A stretch of 64,000 nt of DNA, taken from an uncultured Oscillospiraceae bacterium. Its GTDB lineage: Bacteria > Bacillota > Clostridia > Oscillospirales > Oscillospiraceae. A program made the position numbers and the translations under genes. Of this stretch, positions 23,219 through 32,180 are shown in pieces. The notes beneath the pieces are model-generated. The model was not told the origin of the DNA. It made no database searches and saw nothing but the letters and a program-made list of their open reading frames with translations. Positions within the stretch are counted from its first letter, which is position 1, and each line of letters starts with the position of its first letter. The DNA is taken from contig CAJULJ010000003.1 of assembly GCA_910587395.1 (NCBI GenBank), positions 1 to 64,000 on the forward strand, in the 5' to 3' direction.

Positions 23219-23260
23219 CACTTTAGAGTATTATTATGATAACATACTAAAGTGATGCAA
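23219..23260 (-). promoter_or_regulatory. opp operon promoter with overlapping inverted-repeat operator
   Basis: On the minus strand TTGCAT (23255-23260), 16-bp spacer and CATAAT (23233-23238). The arms CACTTTAG (23219-23226) and CTAAAGTG (23247-23254), extended by AGTAT and ATA, flank the -10 box, so a repressor bound there would block initiation. The regulator is unknown. Confidence 0.55.
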
Positions 23261-23490
23261 GTAGTATATCATAATCCTGCATTTTTGGCAACTGACAAAA
23301 ATGCAAAATATCAGCAAAATAGAGAAAAATCATTTGTGGCTTTCCGTCATTTCGACGAAAAATGCCGGATTGATGCTGGAGTAGATTCCAAAAAACTGGC
23401 CGAAAGCAGCAGCTGGGCATTGGCTGCGGGAGCGCTGCCGAAATTGAGTGCCGGAGAATTTGCAAGTTTAAAGGCGGCTTTATGCGAAGC
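23261..23490. other. Non-coding gap between the opp and rlmA promoters
   Basis: About 230 bases of A/T-richer sequence with no credible gene, ribosome site or strong hairpin in either direction. The frames that cross it lack start signals and known families. Confidence 0.5.
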
Positions 23491-23520
23491 TTGCCCCAAG
23501 GACGGGAGCTGTGCTATAAT
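23491..23520 (+). promoter_or_regulatory. Promoter of rlmA
   Basis: TTGCCC (23491-23496), 18-bp spacer and TATAAT (23515-23520); leader of about 37 nt before the ATG at 23564. Confidence 0.5.
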
Positions 23521-23563
23521 GCTGTCCAAATGTGGGCGGATGAGCCGCCGGAAGGGGTGCTTT

Positions 23564-24388
23564 ATGGAAAGTCTGTTTTGCTGTCCCGTGTGCGGCGGTG
23601 CGCTGACCCGGAGGAAGGGGCGGTACCTGTGCGCTGCGGGCCACAGCTTCGATATCGCCAGGGAAGGGTATGTCAACCTGCTCCCTGCCAATCAGCAGCA
23701 CTCCAAGGCACCGGGAGATGACCGGGAAATGGCCGCCGCCCGGACCCGGTTTCTGGAGGGCGGCTGGTATGGCCCGCTGCGGGAAAAGCTATGCAGGCTG
23801 ATTGAGGAGCTGGCTTCCGACAGGCCTGCCCTGCTTGACGCGGGCTGCGGCGAGGGCTGGTATACACAGGCCATGGCGGAGACGGCGTGCGCAAAGGGTG
23901 GACGTACCGCGGGCGTTGATCTGTCCAAACCGGCGGTGAAGAAGGCGGCCCGCCGCTGTGCGGCAGGAGAGTTTGCCGTGGGGACGCTTTATCATCTCCC
24001 GGCGGCGGATGAAACCGTTGATCTGTTGGTGAACTGCTTTTCACCTCTGGCTGCGGAGGAGTTCGCCCGTGTGGTGAAGCCGGAGGGGAAGTTTTTGTAT
24101 GTGGTCCCCGGTCCCAGACACCTGTGGGAGCTGAAAGAGGCGGTGTATGAACGCCCTTACGAAAATGAGGAGAGACGGGAGGAATATCCGGGCTTCCGCT
24201 ATCTGGATGTGGTCCCGGTGGAGTGCCGTTTTACCCTTCCGGATACCCGGACCATCCAGGACCTGTTCCGCATGACCCCCTATTACTGGAAATCTCCCAA
24301 GGCAGGGGCGGCGCGGCTGGCGGAGCTGGAGCGGCTGACCGTCACCGGGCAGTTCCGTATCCATGTGATGGAGCGAACGGGCAAATAG
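23564..24388 (+). CDS. rlmA: 23S rRNA (guanine-N1)-methyltransferase, RlmA family
   Basis: A 274-aa SAM-dependent methyltransferase. The N-terminal zinc ribbon typical of RlmA (CCPVCGGAL then CAAGHSFD) recognises a 23S rRNA hairpin (G745 or G748 in known members). The EGYVNLL and PGDDREM segments also match the family. SAM-binding motif I is LLDAGCGEGWYT at about 91; NCFSPLAAEEFARVVKPEG follows. The start is the ATG at 23564 with GGAAGGGG upstream; the longer open frame runs over the promoter. Some family members confer resistance to tylosin-type macrolides or mycinamicin, but the housekeeping role is more likely here. It is a single-gene unit. Confidence 0.88.
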   Translation: MESLFCCPVCGGALTRRKGRYLCAAGHSFDIAREGYVNLLPANQQHSKAPGDDREMAAARTRFLEGGWYGPLREKLCRLIEELASDRPALLDAGCGEGWYTQAMAETACAKGGRTAGVDLSKPAVKKAARRCAAGEFAVGTLYHLPAADETVDLLVNCFSPLAAEEFARVVKPEGKFLYVVPGPRHLWELKEAVYERPYENEERREEYPGFRYLDVVPVECRFTLPDTRTIQDLFRMTPYYWKSPKAGAARLAELERLTVTGQFRIHVMERTGK

Positions 24389-24393
24389 GCGTG

Positions 24394-24428
24394 AAAACAG
24401 GGTCCCTCTCACGGAGGGACCCTGTTTT
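24394..24428. terminator. Bidirectional terminator between rlmA and the Sel1 gene
   Basis: A stem ACAGGGTCCCT / AGGGACCCTGT flanked by AAAA and TTTT, between convergent genes. Confidence 0.85.
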
Positions 24429-24442
24429 ATGTAATGCTTCGG

Positions 24443-27400
24443 TTATTTTTTCTTGAACGGCCACCAGGACCGCTTTTTGGATGCCTCCGCTTTTTTTGCC
24501 GGCGCGGGCTTTGCGTTTTGCTGGGGCCGGGCCTGGGGCTGGGCGGCCGACAGGCGCTCCAGCGCTTCTTTTGCCTTTTTGTGGCCCTGGTCCGCCGCCT
24601 GCCGGTAGAGCGTCCGGGCTGCCTCCAAATCCTGGTCCGTCCCCTGGCCCAGCTCACAGCACCGGGCCTTCAGGTACAGGCCGCGGGAACTGCCTCGCTC
24701 GGCGGCCTCCCCATAAAGCGCCGCCGCTCGGAGCGGGTCCTTCTCCACACCGACGCCCTTCATATAGCACTCCCCCAGGGAGCAGGTGCCGTCGCTGTGG
24801 CCGCCCTTGTGGGCTTTGGTGTACAGCTCCACCGCCTTTTTCTCATCCTTTTCCACGCCATAGCCGTTTTCATAGCACTCGCCCAGCAGGAACTCCGCCC
24901 GGTGGAACTGCTGCTCGGCGGCCTTGGCGAACCATTTGGCCGCTTCGGTGTTGTCCTCCTCCACGGTGATGCCGTGGTAGTAGAAGAAGCCCAAATTGCA
25001 CATGGCTCTGGCGTTGCCCTTTTCCGCCGCGATGCGGTACAGCTTCGCCGCCGTCTCCCGATCCTGCTCCACGCCGTGGCCCAGCTCGTAGCACAGCCCC
25101 AGGGAGCAGGTGCCGGAGGGGTAACCCCCTTCATGGGCAATGGCGTACAGCCGGGCGGCCTCTTTTTGGTCGGCCTCCACGCCGTAGCCGTAGTCGTAGC
25201 ACTCGCCCAGCAGGAAGTGGGCCCGAGCGCTGCCCCGATCGGCGGATTTGCGGAACCACTTCACCGCCTCCTCGTCGTTCATCTCCACGCCGATGCCCTG
25301 GTACAGGCAGTAGCCGTAGTTGCACATGGCCCAGGTGTTGCCCTGTTCGGCGGCCTCCTTGTAAAGCTGCACGGCCCGGGCCTTGTCCGTCACCACGCCC
25401 TTGCCGTATTCGTAGCAGGTGCCCAGGGAGCAGGTGGCGGCGGCAAAGTGCTGCTCATGGGCCAGCTGGTACAGCTCCACCGCCTTTCCCATGTCGGCCT
25501 CCACGCCGTAGCCGTTTTCATAGCATTCGCCCAGCAGCTGGCGCGCCCGGGGCTGGCCCGCCTGGGCGGCCTTGGAAAACCACTTGAACGCCTCGTCGTT
25601 GTCCTCCTCCACGCCAATGCCCCGGTAGTAGCAGTAGCCCAGATTGCATTGGGCCTGAACCGAGCCCGCCTGCGCCGCCTGACGATAGAGTTCCACCGCC
25701 TTGGCGAGATCCTGCTCCACCCCGGTGCCCAGCTCATAGCACAGTCCCAGGGCGCAGGTGCCCGCAGGATAGCCCGCCTCGTGGGATTGACGGTAGAGCT
25801 CAAAGGCTTTGCATTCGTCCTTTTCCACGCCGAAGCCGCCGTCATAGCATTCGCCCAGCAGCTGCTGGGCGCGGGGATAGCCCTCCTTTGCCGCCAGATG
25901 GAACCAGTGGGCGGCCTGCTTGTCGTCGTGCTCCACGCCGATGCCCTGATAGTAGCAGAAACCCAGATTGCACATGCCCCGGGCCTCGCCGCCCTCGGCG
26001 GACCTGCGGTAGAGCTCTACGGCGCGGGTTTTGTCCATTTCCACCCCCCGGCCCAGCTCATAGCACAGCCCCAGGGCACAGGAGCCGGCGGGGTGGCCCT
26101 TTTCGTCCGCCTGAATGTAAAGCCCGACGGCCTTTTCCAGGTCAGTCTCCACGCCGAAGCCGCCCTCGTAGCACTGTCCCAGCAGGAACAGCGCCCGGCT
26201 GCTGCCCTGCTGAGCGGCCTTGTCGAACCAGTATACCGCCTGCTCGTTGTCCTCCGCAACGCCGATGGCCCGGTAATAGCAGTAGCCCAGGTTGCACTGC
26301 GCGCGGGCGTCCCCGGCGTCGGCGGCCTGCCGGTACAGCTCCAAAGCCTTGTCCATGTCCTGCTCCACGCCCTGGCCCAGCTCGTAGCACAGTCCCAGAG
26401 AGCAGGTGCCGGGGGGATAGCCCCCGTCGCTGGCCGCCCGGTAGAGCTGGGCCGCCTTGGTGTGGTCTGCCTCGACGCCGTAGCCGAAGTCATAGCAGTC
26501 CCCCAGCAGGCCCAGCGCACGGGGGTAGCCCTCCTCCGCCGCCAGCTGGAACCAGTGGACGGCCTGCTTGTCATCCACCTCCACGCCGATGCCCCGGTAG
26601 TAGCAGAACCCCAGATTGCATTGGGCGGGCACATAACCCTGGTCCGCCGCTTCCCGGTAGAGCTCCACCGCACGGGTCAGGTCCTGCTCCACGCCCTGAC
26701 CCAGCTCGAAGCACAGGCCATAGGCGCAGGTGGCGGGAGGGTATTCATCCTCGTGAGCCTGACGGTACAAATCAGCTGATTTGACTGCGTCCTGCTCCAC
26801 GCCCTGACCCAGCTCATAGCACTGGGCCAGCAGGAATTGACCCTTGGCATAGCCCTGTCCGGCGCATTGACGGTACAGCTCGGCCGCCTTTTTCTCGTCC
26901 TTTTCTACGCCAATGCCGTGGTCGTAGCACACGCCCAGGGCGCAGGTGCCCGCGTCGTACCGCTGCTCATGGGCGGCCCGGTAGAGTTCCACGGCCTTGT
27001 CCGCAGCCTTGTCCACGCCAAGGCCGTTCTCGTAGCACTCACCCAGCAGGGTCTGCGCCCTGGGGTACTCCTGTTGGGCGGCCTTCTCAAACCAGCTCAC
27101 CGCCTCCTGGTAATCCTGCTCCACCCCGATGCCCCGATAGTAGAAAAATCCCAGATTGCACTGGGCGGGGGCGTAATCCTGCTCGCCGGACTCCCGGTAC
27201 AGCTCCGCCGCCCGCTCTTTGTCCAGCTCAACTCCGGTGCCCAGCTCATAGCACAGACCCAGCTCGCACAGGGCGGGGGGATAGCCCTGCTCCGCCGCCT
27301 GGGTCAGCAGGCGCGCGCCCTTTTGTGGGTCTTTCTCCGTGCCGATGCCCCGGATATGACACAGCCCCAGGCCGTATTGAGCGGCAATGTAATCTCCTTC

Positions 27401-27652
27401 CGCCGCCTTGGTGAACCACCGGAAGGCCAGATTCTCATCCCGCTGGGCTCCATCTGTGCCGTTGCAGTAGGCCATAGCCACCCGGTACTGGGCGTCCAGG
27501 TCGCCTTCCTCGGCGGCCTCCACCAGATCCCGGAAGCTCTGCTGCTTCTTGGCGGATACGTCCGCCAGGCTCTGGATAACCTCGGGGTCGATATATACCA
27601 TGACAGCGTCCTGCCCGTCGGACAGCAGGCCGTCATTTCGCTCCTCCGCCAT
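24443..27652 (-). CDS. Giant Sel1-repeat protein (27 repeats)
   Basis: A 1069-aa soluble protein made almost entirely of Sel1-like repeats of 36 residues: I count 27 in register plus a partial last one, each with the pattern A...LG.CY..G.GVE.D...A..(L/W)(Y/F)..AA. Sel1 repeats form alpha-alpha solenoids that scaffold protein complexes. The N-terminal 40 residues are non-repeat, and the C terminus is basic (KKRSWWPFKKK). There is no signal peptide, so it is probably cytosolic, perhaps membrane-associated through the basic tail. The repeats follow a higher-order period of three (108 aa): a GTCSLGLCYELG type, an AQCNLGYCYYRGIGVE type with KWF, and a RARQLLGECYENGYGVE type. It is monocistronic. 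The start at 27652 is the best of several; GGAAGG lies about 13 bases before it. Confidence 0.88.
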   Translation of the reverse strand: MAEERNDGLLSDGQDAVMVYIDPEVIQSLADVSAKKQQSFRDLVEAAEEGDLDAQYRVAMAYCNGTDGAQRDENLAFRWFTKAAEGDYIAAQYGLGLCHIRGIGTEKDPQKGARLLTQAAEQGYPPALCELGLCYELGTGVELDKERAAELYRESGEQDYAPAQCNLGFFYYRGIGVEQDYQEAVSWFEKAAQQEYPRAQTLLGECYENGLGVDKAADKAVELYRAAHEQRYDAGTCALGVCYDHGIGVEKDEKKAAELYRQCAGQGYAKGQFLLAQCYELGQGVEQDAVKSADLYRQAHEDEYPPATCAYGLCFELGQGVEQDLTRAVELYREAADQGYVPAQCNLGFCYYRGIGVEVDDKQAVHWFQLAAEEGYPRALGLLGDCYDFGYGVEADHTKAAQLYRAASDGGYPPGTCSLGLCYELGQGVEQDMDKALELYRQAADAGDARAQCNLGYCYYRAIGVAEDNEQAVYWFDKAAQQGSSRALFLLGQCYEGGFGVETDLEKAVGLYIQADEKGHPAGSCALGLCYELGRGVEMDKTRAVELYRRSAEGGEARGMCNLGFCYYQGIGVEHDDKQAAHWFHLAAKEGYPRAQQLLGECYDGGFGVEKDECKAFELYRQSHEAGYPAGTCALGLCYELGTGVEQDLAKAVELYRQAAQAGSVQAQCNLGYCYYRGIGVEEDNDEAFKWFSKAAQAGQPRARQLLGECYENGYGVEADMGKAVELYQLAHEQHFAAATCSLGTCYEYGKGVVTDKARAVQLYKEAAEQGNTWAMCNYGYCLYQGIGVEMNDEEAVKWFRKSADRGSARAHFLLGECYDYGYGVEADQKEAARLYAIAHEGGYPSGTCSLGLCYELGHGVEQDRETAAKLYRIAAEKGNARAMCNLGFFYYHGITVEEDNTEAAKWFAKAAEQQFHRAEFLLGECYENGYGVEKDEKKAVELYTKAHKGGHSDGTCSLGECYMKGVGVEKDPLRAAALYGEAAERGSSRGLYLKARCCELGQGTDQDLEAARTLYRQAADQGHKKAKEALERLSAAQPQARPQQNAKPAPAKKAEASKKRSWWPFKKK

Positions 27653-27739
27653 GATGTATTCGCTTCCTTTCCAAACTTGCGCGAGCCGCGTCAGGCGGCG
27701 CGGTGTATCAGGCATTATAACACATTGAAACAGAAAAAT

Positions 27740-29104
27740 CTACACGCTTTGGGTGGTTTGAGCGCCGCCCCAGGAGAACAGCCGCTTTTGCCGGAGCAGG
27801 TAATAGAGCAGTCCGGCGGCGTCCGCCAGCAGCCACCCGATGGGCACCGACCACCAGATGCCCACCACGCCGACGGCGGGGACGGCGGACAGCAGATGTG
27901 CCAGCGCCACCCGCGTGCCCAGAGAGATGACGGTGAGCACCACCGACATCCCCGGCCTGCCCAGGGCACGGTACAGGCCGTAGAGCAGGAACAGACAGCC
28001 GATGCCGCAGTAGAAAGCACCCTCAATGCGCAGATAGCGGACCCCTTCCAGAATGGTCTGCGCCTCCTTTGCCTCCACGAACAGTCCCATGAGGGGCTGG
28101 GCAAAGACGCACACCAGAGCGGAGACGGCGAGGCAGAAAATCATGGACGACACCACCGCGCCCTTCAATCCGGCCCGGATGCGCTCCTCTTTTTTCGCGC
28201 CGTAGTTCTGGGCGATGAAGGTGGAGAAGGCGTTGCCGAAGTCCTGGACGGGCATATAGGCGAAGGCGTCGATCTTCACCGCCGCGGCAAAGGCGGCCAT
28301 CACGGTGGGACCAAAGCTGTTCACCAGTCCCTGGACCATGAGGATGCCCAGGTTCATCACCGACTGCTGGACGCAGGTAAGGATGGAAAAGCCGGCGATC
28401 TCCTGAATCCGAGCGGGCTTGATGTGAAACCGCCCACCCGTGGGGCGCAGCTGAGGGTATTTTGCCAGCGTATAGGCCGTGATGCCAAGTCCTGAGACGT
28501 ACTGGGCAATGACGGTGGCCTCCGCAGCTCCGGCAGCCCCACGTTCCAGCCCCAGCACGAACCACAAATCCAGGGTGATGTTCAGCACGGCGGATACGGC
28601 CAGAAAAGCCAGCGGAACCACGGAATTGCCCACCGCCCGCAGGAAGGAGGCGAAGTAATTGTAAAGGAAGGTGGCGGCGATGCCGCGGAAAATGACCTCC
28701 AGGTACTCCCGCATCATGCTCCACACCTCGTCCGGCACCCGGAGAAAGACCCGAATCCCGTCCAGGCAGAGGAAGGCCAGCACATTCAGCGCCAGGGTGA
28801 GGGCGGCGATGAGGACAAAAGCGGCGTGAGCGCCCTCCCGCAGACCGTCCTCGTCCCGCTGGCCGAAGCGGATGGAGAACACCGCGCCGCTGCCCATGCA
28901 CAGCCCCAGCAGGATGGAGGTGAGGAAGGTCATCAGCGTGAAGGAGGAGCCCACGGCGGCCAGGGCGTTTTTGCCCAGGTACTGGCCCACAATGAGGGTG
29001 TCCGCGATATTGTAGCATTGCTGGAGCAGGTCCCCCAGGATCATGGGGACGGCAAAGCGCAGCATGGAACCCAGCACGGGACCACGGGTCAGATCTTGGT
29101 TCAC
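27740..29104 (-). CDS. MATE-family multidrug/cation efflux transporter
   Basis: A 454-aa protein with 12 predicted membrane helices in two related halves, the MATE (MatE) architecture. Family marks include the N-terminal RFAVPMILGDLLQQCYNIAD, VGQYLGKNALAAVG and, in the second half, the matching FSILTCVQQSVMNLGILMVQ and AQNYGAKKEERI. These pumps export cationic drugs or metabolites using a Na+ or H+ gradient; the substrate is unknown. The start is GTG at 29104, with AAGGAGG seven bases upstream. No regulator gene is adjacent. Confidence 0.92.
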   Translation of the reverse strand: MNQDLTRGPVLGSMLRFAVPMILGDLLQQCYNIADTLIVGQYLGKNALAAVGSSFTLMTFLTSILLGLCMGSGAVFSIRFGQRDEDGLREGAHAAFVLIAALTLALNVLAFLCLDGIRVFLRVPDEVWSMMREYLEVIFRGIAATFLYNYFASFLRAVGNSVVPLAFLAVSAVLNITLDLWFVLGLERGAAGAAEATVIAQYVSGLGITAYTLAKYPQLRPTGGRFHIKPARIQEIAGFSILTCVQQSVMNLGILMVQGLVNSFGPTVMAAFAAAVKIDAFAYMPVQDFGNAFSTFIAQNYGAKKEERIRAGLKGAVVSSMIFCLAVSALVCVFAQPLMGLFVEAKEAQTILEGVRYLRIEGAFYCGIGCLFLLYGLYRALGRPGMSVVLTVISLGTRVALAHLLSAVPAVGVVGIWWSVPIGWLLADAAGLLYYLLRQKRLFSWGGAQTTQSV

Positions 29105-29190
29105 ACGCTCGCCTCCTTGCGACGGATTGGACCAATGTTCCGCTGATTATTGTAGCGGGCGCGGGGGCTTCTGTCAATGCCGTGATATGG

Positions 29191-29221
29191 AAAAAAGAGC
29201 GCCGGACGGCTGTCCGGCGCT
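29191..29221 (-). terminator. Terminator of the EEP-family gene
   Basis: On the minus strand AGCGCCGGAC / GTCCGGCGCT with a 4-base loop, followed by CTTTTTT. Confidence 0.88.
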
Positions 29222-29235
29222 TGCGAGGTATTCGA

Positions 29236-30339
29236 TCAGGCCTCCTCCTCCAGCGTCACCTGAATCAAAACCGGGTTGTGGTCGGTGTACTGGAATTGGC
29301 GGTCCAGGGTTTCCACGCGGTCCAGCTTCACGTTGGGGGAGAGGATGAACCCGTCGATGACGTAGAACTGGGTGTCCCCGCTGTCCGGGTCGTAGGGCTG
29401 GTTCAGCAGGCGGCAGGTGGGGGCGGACAGGTCACAGGCGAACCGCCAGCCCTCCGGGAGGATGTCCTCCTCCAGCACACCGGGGGTCCATAGGGACGGG
29501 TCCTTGATGGGGAAGGCGTCCAGCGCACCGGGGAAGGTCTGGTTGAAGTCGCCCCCGGCGATGACGTAGTTGCCCCTTTCATATTCGCTGGTGAGGAAAT
29601 CCATCAGCACCTTGGTCTGTGCGGCCTTGCCCTCGCCGTCGTCGTAGGCCTCCAGGTGGAGGTTGACCAGCACCAGCTCCTTGTCGGAGTCATCCAGCGG
29701 CACATAGCTCACCAGCAGGCACCGCTTCAAGTTGGCGGCGGACACCGGCCAGGAGAAAGGGCAGGGCAGGGCGATGCGCTGGGCTCCGGCTACGGAGAAA
29801 CGGGACAGGGTCTGCAAGCCGCTGTGCACCTTGCCAATGGGGGGTAGGGGGTAGGGCACGAAATCGCAGGAGTAGTTCAAGGCATACATCCAGCAATATG
29901 GGCCAAACTCGTCATTATTGAGGATTCCGTGATACCAGACTGCCTGATTGCTGCCTCCGGTGCGGGAGGAATCGGTGTCCACCTCTTGGAGAAAATACAC
30001 ATCGGCGTCCTGTGCCTGGAGCTGCTGAACGATACCGTTCTCATAGGTCACTACTTGTTCCCCGGTGGGAGTTACGTCCTTTCCGCCGTCCATAAAGAAA
30101 TCGGCTTCCTTCCCAAGCCCAGCATATCCGGTGTTCTGGGAGACAAGGGTCAGGCTGTCGCCCACCGTGAGAGTTTTCCAGGTATACATATAGGCGGGAG
30201 AAAGTCCTGTCCCAACCTCCAGTTCCTCTACAGCGTCCGGCTTGTACTCCGTCAAAGTCAGCCACGCCACCAGCCCCACCGCAACTAGTACTACCAAACC
30301 AACAGCGATCCCTGCCCATTTCAGCATCTTTTTCGCCAT
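29236..30339 (-). CDS. Membrane-anchored endonuclease/exonuclease/phosphatase (EEP) fold protein
   Basis: A 367-aa protein with an N-terminal membrane anchor (about residues 8-29) and an outward EEP domain. Metal-binding and catalytic motifs are visible: FLQEVD (Glu, about 116), LVNLHLEAYDDG (His, about 224), GGDFNQTFPG (Asp/Asn, about 263) and the C-terminal YTDHNPVLIQV (Asp-His). The family covers DNases, sphingomyelinases and inositol-phosphate phosphatases; the sequence alone does not decide. The extracytoplasmic location makes a phosphodiesterase or nuclease acting outside the cell more likely than a DNA-repair role. It follows the ATP synthase operon on the same strand but has its own terminator. 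AAAGGACG lies before the ATG. Confidence 0.82.
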   Translation of the reverse strand: MAKKMLKWAGIAVGLVVLVAVGLVAWLTLTEYKPDAVEELEVGTGLSPAYMYTWKTLTVGDSLTLVSQNTGYAGLGKEADFFMDGGKDVTPTGEQVVTYENGIVQQLQAQDADVYFLQEVDTDSSRTGGSNQAVWYHGILNNDEFGPYCWMYALNYSCDFVPYPLPPIGKVHSGLQTLSRFSVAGAQRIALPCPFSWPVSAANLKRCLLVSYVPLDDSDKELVLVNLHLEAYDDGEGKAAQTKVLMDFLTSEYERGNYVIAGGDFNQTFPGALDAFPIKDPSLWTPGVLEEDILPEGWRFACDLSAPTCRLLNQPYDPDSGDTQFYVIDGFILSPNVKLDRVETLDRQFQYTDHNPVLIQVTLEEEA

Positions 30340-30363
30340 GCGGCCACGTCCTTTCTGTAATCG

Positions 30364-30780
30364 CTACAGTCCTTGGCCCCTGTCCTTCACCCGCAGGCGG
30401 TTCAGCGCCCGGGCCAGGGTGGCCTGGGCCAGCTGGTGCTCCTGACGGCTCTTTTTCTGGAGGATGGCCTCCCGGGCCTGATCGGCCTCCCGGCGCGCCC
30501 GGGCCTCGTCGATCTCCTCGGGCCGCTCGGCGGAGTCCACCAGGACGAGCACCTCATTATTTTCCACCTTCACCATGCCGGGGGACACCGCCGCCAGCTG
30601 GACCTCCTGCTCCGGAGGCTGCCAGCGGATAGTTCCCGGCACGAGGGCGGCCATCATGCTGCTGTGGTGGGCCAGGATGCCCCGCTCCCCGTCGCTGGCG
30701 GGGATGGTCAAGCTGACACACGGCCCCTCGTAAAGCGTCTTGTCGGCGGCCAGAATGTGGACCTGAAAGGTATCCATCAC
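30364..30780 (-). CDS. atpC: ATP synthase epsilon subunit
   Basis: A 138-aa central-stalk subunit. The N-terminal beta-sandwich is seen in FQVHILAADKTLYEGPC and AHHSSMMAALVPG, and the C-terminal two-helix domain spans about residues 90-138. Epsilon couples gamma to the c-ring and can inhibit ATP hydrolysis. It is the last gene of the operon, and its ATG overlaps the atpD stop by four bases. Confidence 0.95.
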   Translation of the reverse strand: MMDTFQVHILAADKTLYEGPCVSLTIPASDGERGILAHHSSMMAALVPGTIRWQPPEQEVQLAAVSPGMVKVENNEVLVLVDSAERPEEIDEARARREADQAREAILQKKSRQEHQLAQATLARALNRLRVKDRGQGL

Positions 30781-32174
30781 GCGCCCTCCAGCTTCCGGGC
30801 CTTCTCCACCACGTCGCGCCAGGCGCCCACGTTGTAAAACGCCGCCTCGGGGTACTGGTCCAGCTCGCCGTCCACGATGGCGGCAAAGCTCTCAAGCGTG
30901 TCCTTCAAGGGCACATATACGCCGGGAATGCCGGTGAATTTCTCCGCCACATGGGTGGGCTGGGCCAGGAAGCGCTGGAGCCGGCGGGCACGGGCGACGG
31001 TTTTCCGGTCCTCGTCGCTCAGCTCGTCCATGCCCAGGATGGCGATGATGTCCTGAAGCTCCCGGTATTTTTCCAAAATTTCCTGCACCTTTCGCGCCAC
31101 CCGGTAGTGCTCCACCCCCACGATGTCCGCCTCCAGGATGCGGGAGGAGGACTCCAGCGGGTCCACGGCGGGGTAGATGCCCTGCTCGGAGATCTTACGG
31201 CTCAAAACGGTGGTGGCGTCCAGATGGGCAAAGGTGGTGGCGGTGGCGGGATCGGTCAGGTCGTCCGCCGGGACGTAGACCGCCTGCACGGAGGTGACCG
31301 AACCGTTTTTGGTGGAGGTAATGCGCTCCTGCAGCTCGCCCATCTCGTTGGCCAGGGTGGGCTGGTAGCCCACGGCGGAGGGCATCCGCCCCAGCAGGGT
31401 GGACACCTCGCTGCCCGCCTGGACAAAGCGGAAGATGTTGTCGATGAACAGCAGCACGTCCTTGTGTTCCTTGTCCCGGAAGTGCTCCGCCATGGTCAGC
31501 CCCGACAGGGCTACCCGCATACGCACGCCGGGGGACTCGTTCATCTGGCCGAACACCAGGGCCGTCTTGGCGGATACGCCGCTCTCCCGCATTTCCCGCC
31601 ACAGATCGTTGCCCTCGCGGGAGCGCTCACCCACGCCGGTGAAAATGGAATAGCCGCCGTGCTCCATGGCCACGTTGTGGATCAGCTCTTGAATCAGCAC
31701 GGTCTTGCCCACGCCCGCGCCGCCGAACAGGCCGATTTTGCCCCCCTTGGGATAGGGCTCCAGCAGGTCGATGACCTTGATGCCCGTCTCCAGAATCTCC
31801 ACAGCCGGGCTCTGCTCGTCAAAGGCGGGGGGCTTGCGGTAGATGGAGCGCACCGGCGTGCCCTCGGGTACCGGCCCGGCGCCGTCGATGGGCTGGCCCA
31901 GGACGTTGAACATACGTCCCAGCGTGGCTTCGCCCACCGGAACCTGGATGGAGTGGCCGGGAATGTCCACGGCCAGCCCTCTCGCCAGCCCCTCGCTGGG
32001 GGACAGCATGATGCACCGCACCGTTTTGCCGTCCAGGTGCTGCGCCACCTCCATGACCCGATGCTCACCGTTTTTTTCCACGGTGAGCTCCTCGCGCAGG
32101 CGGGGGAGCTCGCCGCTGACCAGCTCCACATCCACTACGGGGCCTGATATCTGCGTGATGATTGCTCGTTCCAA
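30777..32174 (-). CDS. atpD: ATP synthase beta subunit
   Basis: A 465-aa catalytic subunit of F1. The P-loop is GGAGVGKTVL (about 150), followed by GERSREGNDLW with the catalytic Glu, Walker B LLFIDNIFRF and the switch region GMDELSDEDR, the equivalent of DELSEED. All catalytic residues look intact and the length is normal. It follows atpG by six bases and overlaps atpC. Confidence 0.97.
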   Translation of the reverse strand: MERAIITQISGPVVDVELVSGELPRLREELTVEKNGEHRVMEVAQHLDGKTVRCIMLSPSEGLARGLAVDIPGHSIQVPVGEATLGRMFNVLGQPIDGAGPVPEGTPVRSIYRKPPAFDEQSPAVEILETGIKVIDLLEPYPKGGKIGLFGGAGVGKTVLIQELIHNVAMEHGGYSIFTGVGERSREGNDLWREMRESGVSAKTALVFGQMNESPGVRMRVALSGLTMAEHFRDKEHKDVLLFIDNIFRFVQAGSEVSTLLGRMPSAVGYQPTLANEMGELQERITSTKNGSVTSVQAVYVPADDLTDPATATTFAHLDATTVLSRKISEQGIYPAVDPLESSSRILEADIVGVEHYRVARKVQEILEKYRELQDIIAILGMDELSDEDRKTVARARRLQRFLAQPTHVAEKFTGIPGVYVPLKDTLESFAAIVDGELDQYPEAAFYNVGAWRDVVEKARKLEGA

Positions 32175-32180
32175 AAATCA

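Noticed and set aside
24500..27500. Regularly spaced repeats that could suggest a CRISPR array
   Set aside because: The 108/324-bp period is in frame and encodes Sel1 motifs; there are no identical 24-40 bp repeats with unique spacers and no cas genes.
24434..28495. Long plus-strand frames across the Sel1 and MATE genes
   Set aside because: They mirror the periodicity of the Sel1 repeats on the other strand and lack start signals.
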